Origin: Blastococcus sp. CT_GayMR20
GTDB taxonomy: Bacteria > Actinomycetota > Actinomycetes > Mycobacteriales > Geodermatophilaceae
Reading direction: 5' to 3'
Length of the DNA stretch: 64,000 bases
NCBI RefSeq assembly: GCF_004570345.1
Contig: NZ_SPQM01000011.1
Coordinates: 1 to 64,000 of the forward strand
Position numbers and translations under genes: made by a program. Shown one piece after another: positions 31,484 to 37,819 of this stretch (positions are counted from its first letter, which is position 1; each line of letters starts with the position of its first letter). Under the pieces are notes generated by a model. The model was not told the DNA's origin, ran no database searches, and saw nothing but the letters and a program-made list of their open reading frames with translations.

Positions 31484-34141
31484 TCAGGCGATGCGCCGCG
31501 ACATCGGGAGCTCCGACCGCACCGCGAGGCCGGTGACAGCCACCGCGAGCAGCGGCACGAGGACCGCCACCCCGCCGAGCAGCAGCCACGGGACGTCGAT
31601 CACCGCCTGGCCGCCCGGGGTGCCGAAGCCGTCGCCCGCGGTCAGGGGATAGGCCACTGCGATCCCCGGCGCCAGTCCGACCAGGACGCCGAGCAGCGCC
31701 CCGCCGCCACCGACGACGGCGGCCGAGCCCATCGCCGTCAGCCGGCGGGTGCGCGGCGCGGCGCCGACGGCGGCCAGGGTGGCGAAGTCGGGGCGGGCGT
31801 CGGTCAGCGCCAACCCGGTGGCGGTCAGCGTCGCGACGAGGACGAGCAGCGCGGCCAGCCCGGAGAGGACGTACCGGGCGACCGCCAGGTCGTCCTGCCA
31901 GCCGCGCTCGACCGACACTCCGGCAACCCCGGAGAGGACGCCGATCGCCTCCTGCATCTGCTGCTCCTGCTCCGGCGTCACGGGATCGTCCGGTCCACCG
32001 GTCACCAGCGTCGTCGTCTGCACCTCGAGCGGCAGCCGGTCGGCCAGGACGGGTGGCACGAGGATCACCGCCGGCAACTGGACCAGCTCGCCCGTCGGCA
32101 GCGGTACGTAGCTGGCCGGCAGGGACGCCGTCGCGGTGACGGAGCCCTCGTACTGGCCGCCGCCGGTGTCCTCGTACTCGACGGTGGCCAGCGCGACCGT
32201 GCCGTCGTCGGCCACCGCGCCGGTCCCGAGGACCACGACGCGCCCGGCCCCGAGTTCCCGGGCGACGTCGTTCCGGAGGCTCGCGTCGATCAGATCGTGC
32301 GCCGTCGCTGCGTCGAGCGAGACGACCTCCCCGTAGCCGCCGGTGACGGTGACGGGCTGGGTCAGCCACCAGCGACACTCCTCGACCGACCCGGAGCAGC
32401 CCGGCCGCAGCACCGCCAGCTCGCGCATCGCGCCGTTCACCCACGGCACCGCCCGGATCCGGTGGACCGCCCGCTCCGGCGCCTGCTCGCGGAGCACCGC
32501 CTCGACGTCGGCCCATGCCCGCTCGCCGATGTCACCGGTGATCAGCGCGGTGCCGAGCGGTGCCAGGGGGACGTAGTCGCGCCGGGCCTGGGCGCTGTCA
32601 CTCGCGCTGCCGATCGACAGCGCGGTGACCCCCGCGACCGTCGCCATGACGGCGGCCATCGCCGGCGCGGTGCGGCTGCGGTTCCGGGTGGCGTCCCGGA
32701 CGGCCAGCCGGCCGGGGACCGGGAGCCGGCTCCCGAGCGGCGCCAGCAGGCCCACCAGCCACGGCGAGGCGGTCACCAGACCCACGATCAACAGCACCGC
32801 CCCGGCCGCGACCCCGATCTCGGCGCCACGGGCCCCGAGGACGACGAGGAGCAGGCCGGCGGCGGCGAGCACGAACCCGAGGAGGGGGGACCGCCACGAC
32901 GTCCGGACCTGACCCCGGCGCCCGGCCAGGGTCTCGACGATGTCGGTCCGCGCAGCCTGCCGGGCCGGGAACCAGGCCGCCCCCAGCCCGGCCACGAACC
33001 CGACGAGGACGATGACGGCGACGTCCAGCAGCGGGACCTCGAAGGGCCCCAGCGAGCGGCCGGTCCAGGGTTCGACGACCGGCCCGCCGAGGCGGGCCAG
33101 GACCACGCCCAGGCCGGCGCCCAGGACGGCGGCTCCCCCACCGAGGACGACACCGCTGGCCAGGACGACGCGGCGCAGGTCGGCCGCGGACCCACCGGCG
33201 GCGCCGATCAGTGCGAGATCACGGCGCTGCCTGCGCACCCCGACGGCGAACGCCGGGCCCGCGAGAAGGACGACCTCCAGGACCACCGATGCGACGACCA
33301 GCGCCAGCACGGCCTGCCCGGCCGGGTCGCTCTCGAACATGTCGGCCGGCTCGTCCGGCGGCAGCCACTCGGCCGGGGACGGCGGATCGGCGACGACCTC
33401 GCGGGACACCACGAGGAGCCCGCGGGCGTTCAGCTCCTGCACTCCCGCCCAGTCCAGGCCGCCGGGGACCCTCACGAGGAACCGGGTGAGCGGGCCGGTG
33501 AGCAGGTCGGCGCCGGTCTCGGGGAGCACCAGGAACGGCTCGTCCCGGCCGGGCCGGGACACGACGCCGACCACGCGGGCGGACACCTCGTCGGTGGTGA
33601 GCTCCAACGTGTCGCCGATGACGTACCCCCGGTCGGCGACGGGGCGGCTGATCGCCACCTCGCCGTCCTCCCGCGGCAGACGGCCGCTGCCGAGGGTGAA
33701 CGTGCCGTCGAGCAGGGGATCCCCCGAGTCGCGGGCGAAGGCGGTCAGGGCGGCACGGCCGACGTCGGTCCGGTAGGTCACCCGGCCCTCGACGGTCTCC
33801 ACGACGCGCGAGCCCTCCGGCAACAGCCCGGCCACCTCGTCGGCTGTCCACGGCGGATCCGCAGCGGCCGCGCCCTGGTGCCAGGTGGCCCCGGTCTCCG
33901 GATCGGCGTAGACCTGCTCGCGGGCCTCGCCCACGATCTGCGCGTCGGCCGAGCCCAGCGCGATCGCCGCCTCCTCGACCGGACTGAGGTCCGCCGTCCG
34001 GAAGAACGTGTCCGCGCCGACCACGGCCATCACCGGGAGGCCCACCATGGCGAGCACGAGCAGTGTCCGCCCCCGGTGCCGGAGTGCGTCGCGCCGGGCG
34101 ATGCGCAGCGCGAGGCGCCAGCGCACGACCCATCCACTCAC
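31484..34141 (-). CDS. FtsX-like ABC transporter permease (two FtsX modules)
   Basis: An 885-residue membrane protein of the MacB/LolC/FtsX class. A first helix follows 'WRLALRIARRDALRHRGRTLLVLAMVGLPVMAVVG', then a ~230-residue extracytoplasmic domain, three helices (~275-400), a core 'GRLAVRDATRNRSRTAPAMAAVMATVAGVTALSIG' repeat of the start, a second large outside domain and three last helices ending in 'VAVTGLAVRSELPMSRRIA'. Such permeases with their ATPase act as mechanotransmitters or exporters of peptides, lipids or antibiotics. GTG start overlaps the stop of the 25-codon small ORF (GTGA). It is the last gene of the PadR-ATPase-smORF-permease operon. Confidence 0.9.
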   Translation of the reverse strand: MSGWVVRWRLALRIARRDALRHRGRTLLVLAMVGLPVMAVVGADTFFRTADLSPVEEAAIALGSADAQIVGEAREQVYADPETGATWHQGAAAADPPWTADEVAGLLPEGSRVVETVEGRVTYRTDVGRAALTAFARDSGDPLLDGTFTLGSGRLPREDGEVAISRPVADRGYVIGDTLELTTDEVSARVVGVVSRPGRDEPFLVLPETGADLLTGPLTRFLVRVPGGLDWAGVQELNARGLLVVSREVVADPPSPAEWLPPDEPADMFESDPAGQAVLALVVASVVLEVVLLAGPAFAVGVRRQRRDLALIGAAGGSAADLRRVVLASGVVLGGGAAVLGAGLGVVLARLGGPVVEPWTGRSLGPFEVPLLDVAVIVLVGFVAGLGAAWFPARQAARTDIVETLAGRRGQVRTSWRSPLLGFVLAAAGLLLVVLGARGAEIGVAAGAVLLIVGLVTASPWLVGLLAPLGSRLPVPGRLAVRDATRNRSRTAPAMAAVMATVAGVTALSIGSASDSAQARRDYVPLAPLGTALITGDIGERAWADVEAVLREQAPERAVHRIRAVPWVNGAMRELAVLRPGCSGSVEECRWWLTQPVTVTGGYGEVVSLDAATAHDLIDASLRNDVARELGAGRVVVLGTGAVADDGTVALATVEYEDTGGGQYEGSVTATASLPASYVPLPTGELVQLPAVILVPPVLADRLPLEVQTTTLVTGGPDDPVTPEQEQQMQEAIGVLSGVAGVSVERGWQDDLAVARYVLSGLAALLVLVATLTATGLALTDARPDFATLAAVGAAPRTRRLTAMGSAAVVGGGGALLGVLVGLAPGIAVAYPLTAGDGFGTPGGQAVIDVPWLLLGGVAVLVPLLAVAVTGLAVRSELPMSRRIA

Positions 34142-34215
34142 GGCACCTCCTCGCTGACGCTCGTCGGCCCCGTTCCGGACGCTGTGTCTTCGGGTGAGCT
34201 CGCAAGCTCGCTCAC
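34138..34215 (-). CDS. Small ORF (25 aa) between ABC ATPase and FtsX permease; leader element copy A
   Basis: A GTG-started frame beginning MSELASS and ending SEEVP. Its start overlaps the ATPase stop (GTGA) and its stop overlaps the permease GTG (GTGA), giving an unbroken chain PadR/ATGA/ATPase/GTGA/smORF/GTGA/permease. Similar in length, frame, start hairpin and terminal box to the smORF ahead of coxS. It may be a real micropeptide or only a translational relay filling a regulatory spacer; the first would need mass-spectrometry evidence. Confidence 0.45.
   Translation of the reverse strand: MSELASSPEDTASGTGPTSVSEEVP
34147..34176 (-). promoter_or_regulatory. Conserved 30-bp Shine-Dalgarno box, copy A
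   Basis: Ends in GCGAGGAG five bases before the permease GTG and matches the coxS box at 26 of 30 positions (see 10698-10727). Confidence 0.5.
34194..34215 (-). promoter_or_regulatory. Hairpin of leader element, copy A
   Basis: A 22-base hairpin on the minus strand: stem GTGAGC/GCTCAC around GAGCTTGCGA, spanning the ATPase stop codon and smORF start. It could slow ribosomes or occlude the restart site. Confidence 0.5.
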
Positions 34216-34937
34216 GCAGCACCCCCGGCCAGCAGCGACTCCGCACCCGCGACGGGCCCGCTCTGGTCGACCACGACGCCGTCCCGCAGGAAGACCACCC
34301 GGTCGGCCCAGGCCGCGTGCCGCGCCTCGTGCGTGACCAGGACGCCGGCGGCGCCGGCCTCGCACCGGGCGCGGAGCACCCGGAGCACCTCCTCGCCGGT
34401 GGTCGAGTCCAGCGCGCCGGTCGGCTCGTCGGCGAGCAGCAGCCGGCGTGGGCCGACCAGGGCCCGCGCGATCGCCACCCGCTGCTGCTGGCCCCCGGAC
34501 ATCTCGTCGGGGAAGCGGCCGGCGAGCGCGCCGACGCCGACCTCGTCGAGTGCCTCCCGTGCCGCGCGCCGGGCCATGCCGCCGCGGACGCCGTCCAGTT
34601 CCAGGGGGAGGGAGACGTTCTCCACGGCCGACAGCGACGGCAGCAGGTTGAGGTCCTGGAAGACGTAGCCGACGCTTCGCCGGCGGACGGCGGCCACCTG
34701 CGATGCCGACAGCGTCGCGAGGTCGCGGCCCTCGACGAACACCGAACCGGCGGTGGGGGTGTCCAGCCCGCCCGCGACGTGCAGGAGGGTCGACTTGCCC
34801 GAGCCGGACGGCCCCATGACGGCGACCAGCTCACCTGCACGGACGGCGAGGTCGACGCCGCGCAGGGCGTGCACGACCGCGTCCCCCTGCAGGTGCTCCC
34901 GGGTGACGCGCGACAGGAGCAGCACCGGCGCGCTCAT
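34212..34937 (-). CDS. ABC transporter ATP-binding protein (LolD/MacB type)
   Basis: A 241-residue ATPase. Walker A 'GPSGSGKSTLL', Q-loop 'FQDLNLLPSLSAVENV', ABC signature 'MSGGQQQRVAIARAL', Walker B 'LLLADEPTGALDSTTG' and H-loop 'LVTHEARHAAWADR' are all intact. The 'LNLLPSLSAVENVSLPLELDG' stretch is typical of ATPases serving FtsX/MacB-type permeases. It powers the adjacent permease at the membrane's inner face. Start overlaps the PadR stop (ATGA). Confidence 0.93.
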   Translation of the reverse strand: MSAPVLLLSRVTREHLQGDAVVHALRGVDLAVRAGELVAVMGPSGSGKSTLLHVAGGLDTPTAGSVFVEGRDLATLSASQVAAVRRRSVGYVFQDLNLLPSLSAVENVSLPLELDGVRGGMARRAAREALDEVGVGALAGRFPDEMSGGQQQRVAIARALVGPRRLLLADEPTGALDSTTGEEVLRVLRARCEAGAAGVLVTHEARHAAWADRVVFLRDGVVVDQSGPVAGAESLLAGGAA

Positions 34938-35521
34938 CGCCGGACCTGGTGCGCGGCCGCCACCGGCGCCGGGGGCACGGGCGCCGGGGCCGACCGGCCG
35001 GCGGCGGCCCGGGCGACCCGCGCCTCGCAGTGGTCCAGCCAGCGGATCTCCGCCTCCGCCCGGAACACCAGGGAGTCGAGCACCAGCGACCAGGCCAGGT
35101 CCCCGCCGCCGTCGCCGGCCCGGACCTTCAGCCGGGTCAGCTCCTGCAGCGAGGTCATCGTCGCCCCGCGCTGGGTCTGGACGACCGAGATGACGTCCAC
35201 CCCCGGGGTCGTGACGGCGAGGGCGAGCTTGATGGCCAGTTCGTCCCGCGGGGCCGCCTTCGGGCTGACCGGCGAGGTGAACCAGGCCTTCACCTCCGCG
35301 CGCCCCTCATCGGTGATCCGGTAGGCGATCCGGCCGTCGGCGTCCGGTGCGCCGTCCTGCACGACGAAGCCGTCGCGCTCCAGCCGGTCGAGGGTCGTGT
35401 AGACCTGCCCCACGTTCAGCGGCCAGGTCGCGCCGGTGGCCGCGTCGAACTCCGCGCGCAGCTGGTAGCCGTGGCTGGGACCGCGCTCCAGGAGCGCCAG
35501 CAATCCGTGTCGGATGGACAT
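34934..35521 (-). CDS. PadR-family transcriptional regulator
   Basis: A 195-residue PadR repressor. The N-terminal winged helix is 'IRHGLLALLERGPSHGYQLRAEFDAATGATWPLNVGQVYTTLDRLERDGFVVQ' with wing 'DADGRIAYRITDEGRAEVKAWF'. The C-terminal helices (~90-170) form the dimer/ligand part. PadR regulators near ABC exporters usually sense a toxic compound or antibiotic and derepress the exporter. Twin ATAC-N3-GTAT sites lie directly before the start codon. It is the first gene of the exporter operon, downstream of the broken aldo/keto reductase gene. Confidence 0.92.
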   Translation of the reverse strand: MSIRHGLLALLERGPSHGYQLRAEFDAATGATWPLNVGQVYTTLDRLERDGFVVQDGAPDADGRIAYRITDEGRAEVKAWFTSPVSPKAAPRDELAIKLALAVTTPGVDVISVVQTQRGATMTSLQELTRLKVRAGDGGGDLAWSLVLDSLVFRAEAEIRWLDHCEARVARAAAGRSAPAPVPPAPVAAAHQVRR

Positions 35522-35523
35522 GG

Positions 35524-35547
35524 ATACGGAGTATGCATACCGAGTAT
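35524..35547. promoter_or_regulatory. Twin PadR operator
   Basis: Two 11-bp ATAC-N3-GTAT inverted repeats, 13 bp apart, sharing the perfect palindrome GTATGCATAC between them; they end two bases before the PadR start codon. ATAC/GTAT is the recognised PadR half-site pattern. Binding here would block initiation, giving autoregulation of the exporter operon. Confidence 0.7.
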
Positions 35548-35615
35548 GCCCAACGGAAGGGGGCGCGCCGCGGATGAGCGCGGGACGGGTCCGGGCCGGA
35601 CCCACCCCGCAGGAC

Positions 35616-36035
35616 TCAGCCGGGGATGTAGGTGAACTCGTCGGGGTCCGGACCGGTGCGCTGATCGCGGTTCAGTGCCGAGATCGCGGCCATCGCCGAC
35701 TCGTCGAGCTCGAAGTCGAAGATGCCGAAGTTCTCCTCGACGCGGCTGCGGGTCACGGACTTCGGGAACACGACGTCCCCGCGCTGGATGTGCCAGCGCA
35801 GCGTGACCTGGGCCGGAGTCTTCCCGACCTGCCCTGCCACCTCGCGGATGACGGCGTCGCCGTCGACCTGGCCCCTGGCGATCGGCGCCCACGCCTCGGT
35901 GACGACCTCGTGCTCGGCGTCGAACGCGCGCAGCTCGTCCTGCGTCAGGTACGGGTGCACCTCGATCTGGTTGACCGCCGGGCGCACCTCCGTCTCGGCG
36001 AACAGCGTGCGCAGGTGGTGCGGCTGGAAGTTGGA
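35616..36035 (-). pseudogene. Aldo/keto reductase, C-terminal half only (left side of the junction)
   Basis: About 139 residues of an AKR family protein (2,5-diketo-D-gluconate reductase type): 'SNFQPHHLRTLFAE', 'PAVNQIEVHPYLTQDEL', 'TPAQVTLRWHIQRGDVVFPKSV' and 'SRVEENFGIFDFEL'. These are barrel strands 6-8 and the NADPH-binding region. The first half with the catalytic Asp, Tyr, Lys and His is missing: upstream of 36035 the frame runs into the inverted copy of its own 3' end. The reading frame stays open through the junction for another 136 codons, but that part is antisense sequence, not protein. Confidence 0.85.
35922..36035. other. Unpaired 114-bp spacer at the palindrome centre
   Basis: The only non-mirrored DNA between the two arms. 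It is ordinary aldo/keto reductase coding sequence (the segment from VSNF to QDELRAF on the minus strand), not an origin, telomere or mobile element. Its size is what a hairpin-primed strand switch would leave as loop. Confidence 0.93.
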
Positions 36036-36341
36036 GACGCCGAGCACGAGGTCGTCACCGAGGCGTGGGCGCCGATCGCCAGGGGCCAGGTCGACGGCGA
36101 CGCCGTCATCCGCGAGGTGGCAGGGCAGGTCGGGAAGACTCCGGCCCAGGTCACGCTGCGCTGGCACATCCAGCGCGGGGACGTCGTGTTCCCGAAGTCC
36201 GTGACCCGCAGCCGCGTCGAGGAGAACTTCGGCATCTTCGACTTCGAGCTCGACGAGTCGGCGATGGCCGCGATCTCGGCACTGAACCGCGATCAGCGCA
36301 CCGGTCCGGACCCCGACGAGTTCACCTACATCCCCGGCTGA
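36036..36341 (+). pseudogene. Aldo/keto reductase, last 101 codons (right side of the junction)
   Basis: Mirror of the 3' end of the left fragment, starting abruptly at DAEHEVVTEAW. It lacks strand 6 and everything before it, so it cannot be functional. The frame is open back to 35514 only because the antisense happens to lack stops. Confidence 0.85.
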
Positions 36342-36409
36342 GTCCTGCGGGGTGGGTCCGGCCCGGACCCGTCCCGCGCTCATCCGCGGCGCGCCCCCTT
36401 CCGTTGGGC

Positions 36410-36433
36410 ATACTCGGTATGCATACTCCGTAT
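36410..36433. promoter_or_regulatory. Twin PadR operator (right arm)
   Basis: Mirror of 35524-35547: ATACTCGGTAT and ATACTCCGTAT, ending two bases before the PadR ATG at 36436. Confidence 0.7.
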
Positions 36434-36435
36434 CC

Positions 36436-37023
36436 ATGTCCATCCGACACGGATTGCTGGCGCTCCTGGAGCGCGGTCCCAGCCACGGCTACCAGCTGCG
36501 CGCGGAGTTCGACGCGGCCACCGGCGCGACCTGGCCGCTGAACGTGGGGCAGGTCTACACGACCCTCGACCGGCTGGAGCGCGACGGCTTCGTCGTGCAG
36601 GACGGCGCACCGGACGCCGACGGCCGGATCGCCTACCGGATCACCGATGAGGGGCGCGCGGAGGTGAAGGCCTGGTTCACCTCGCCGGTCAGCCCGAAGG
36701 CGGCCCCGCGGGACGAACTGGCCATCAAGCTCGCCCTCGCCGTCACGACCCCGGGGGTGGACGTCATCTCGGTCGTCCAGACCCAGCGCGGGGCGACGAT
36801 GACCTCGCTGCAGGAGCTGACCCGGCTGAAGGTCCGGGCCGGCGACGGCGGCGGGGACCTGGCCTGGTCGCTGGTGCTCGACTCCCTGGTGTTCCGGGCG
36901 GAGGCGGAGATCCGCTGGCTGGACCACTGCGAGGCGCGGGTCGCCCGGGCCGCCGCCGGCCGGTCGGCCCCGGCGCCCGTGCCCCCGGCGCCGGTGGCGG
37001 CCGCGCACCAGGTCCGGCGATGA
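36436..37023 (+). CDS. PadR-family transcriptional regulator (right-arm copy)
   Basis: Identical 195-residue mirror of 34934-35521: winged-helix repressor heading the ABC exporter operon. Only 94 bp separate it from the truncated aldo/keto reductase, so the two copies would be transcribed away from each other out of the palindrome centre. Confidence 0.92.
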   Translation: MSIRHGLLALLERGPSHGYQLRAEFDAATGATWPLNVGQVYTTLDRLERDGFVVQDGAPDADGRIAYRITDEGRAEVKAWFTSPVSPKAAPRDELAIKLALAVTTPGVDVISVVQTQRGATMTSLQELTRLKVRAGDGGGDLAWSLVLDSLVFRAEAEIRWLDHCEARVARAAAGRSAPAPVPPAPVAAAHQVRR

Positions 37024-37745
37024 GCGCGCCGGTGCTGCTCCTGTCGCGCGTCACCCGGGAGCACCTGCAGGGGGACGCGGTCGTGCACGCCCTGCGCGGC
37101 GTCGACCTCGCCGTCCGTGCAGGTGAGCTGGTCGCCGTCATGGGGCCGTCCGGCTCGGGCAAGTCGACCCTCCTGCACGTCGCGGGCGGGCTGGACACCC
37201 CCACCGCCGGTTCGGTGTTCGTCGAGGGCCGCGACCTCGCGACGCTGTCGGCATCGCAGGTGGCCGCCGTCCGCCGGCGAAGCGTCGGCTACGTCTTCCA
37301 GGACCTCAACCTGCTGCCGTCGCTGTCGGCCGTGGAGAACGTCTCCCTCCCCCTGGAACTGGACGGCGTCCGCGGCGGCATGGCCCGGCGCGCGGCACGG
37401 GAGGCACTCGACGAGGTCGGCGTCGGCGCGCTCGCCGGCCGCTTCCCCGACGAGATGTCCGGGGGCCAGCAGCAGCGGGTGGCGATCGCGCGGGCCCTGG
37501 TCGGCCCACGCCGGCTGCTGCTCGCCGACGAGCCGACCGGCGCGCTGGACTCGACCACCGGCGAGGAGGTGCTCCGGGTGCTCCGCGCCCGGTGCGAGGC
37601 CGGCGCCGCCGGCGTCCTGGTCACGCACGAGGCGCGGCACGCGGCCTGGGCCGACCGGGTGGTCTTCCTGCGGGACGGCGTCGTGGTCGACCAGAGCGGG
37701 CCCGTCGCGGGTGCGGAGTCGCTGCTGGCCGGGGGTGCTGCGTGA
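37020..37745 (+). CDS. ABC transporter ATP-binding protein (right-arm copy)
   Basis: Identical mirror of 34212-34937, with Walker A GPSGSGKST, signature MSGGQQQR and Walker B LLLADEPTG. Its start overlaps the PadR stop and its stop overlaps the smORF start. Confidence 0.93.
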   Translation: MSAPVLLLSRVTREHLQGDAVVHALRGVDLAVRAGELVAVMGPSGSGKSTLLHVAGGLDTPTAGSVFVEGRDLATLSASQVAAVRRRSVGYVFQDLNLLPSLSAVENVSLPLELDGVRGGMARRAAREALDEVGVGALAGRFPDEMSGGQQQRVAIARALVGPRRLLLADEPTGALDSTTGEEVLRVLRARCEAGAAGVLVTHEARHAAWADRVVFLRDGVVVDQSGPVAGAESLLAGGAA

Positions 37746-37763
37746 GCGAGCTTGCGAGCTCAC
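37742..37763 (+). promoter_or_regulatory. Leader-element hairpin copy A (right arm)
   Basis: Stem GTGAGC/GCTCAC around GAGCTTGCGA, on the sense strand of the exporter operon. Confidence 0.5.
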
Positions 37764-37819
37764 CCGAAGACACAGCGTCCGGAACGGGGCCGACGAGCGT
37801 CAGCGAGGAGGTGCCGTGA
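37742..37819 (+). CDS. Small ORF (25 aa), leader element copy A (right arm)
   Basis: Mirror of 34138-34215. Hairpin at 37742-37763, conserved 30-bp box at 37781-37810. Start and stop each overlap a neighbour by GTGA. Confidence 0.45.
   Translation: MSELASSPEDTASGTGPTSVSEEVP

Larger units (their letters stand above)
7957..35921. repeat. Left arm of a giant inverted repeat (at least 27,965 bp)
   Basis: Base x pairs with base 71957-x throughout. The outer boundary 7957 is only the mirror of the window end, so the real arm may be longer. The inner boundary is sharp: at 35921/36036 the strands match (C/G) and at 35922/36035 they diverge. Both arms encode the same proteins residue for residue, and DNA compared at the two ends and at many internal sites matched exactly. 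No transposase, integrase or rRNA operon lies at the boundary. Confidence 0.97.

Noticed and set aside
35616..36443. 275-codon frame spanning the palindrome centre as a novel fusion protein
   Set aside because: Its first 136 codons are the reverse complement of the aldo/keto reductase 3' end and its downstream region; only the last 139 residues are real protein sequence.
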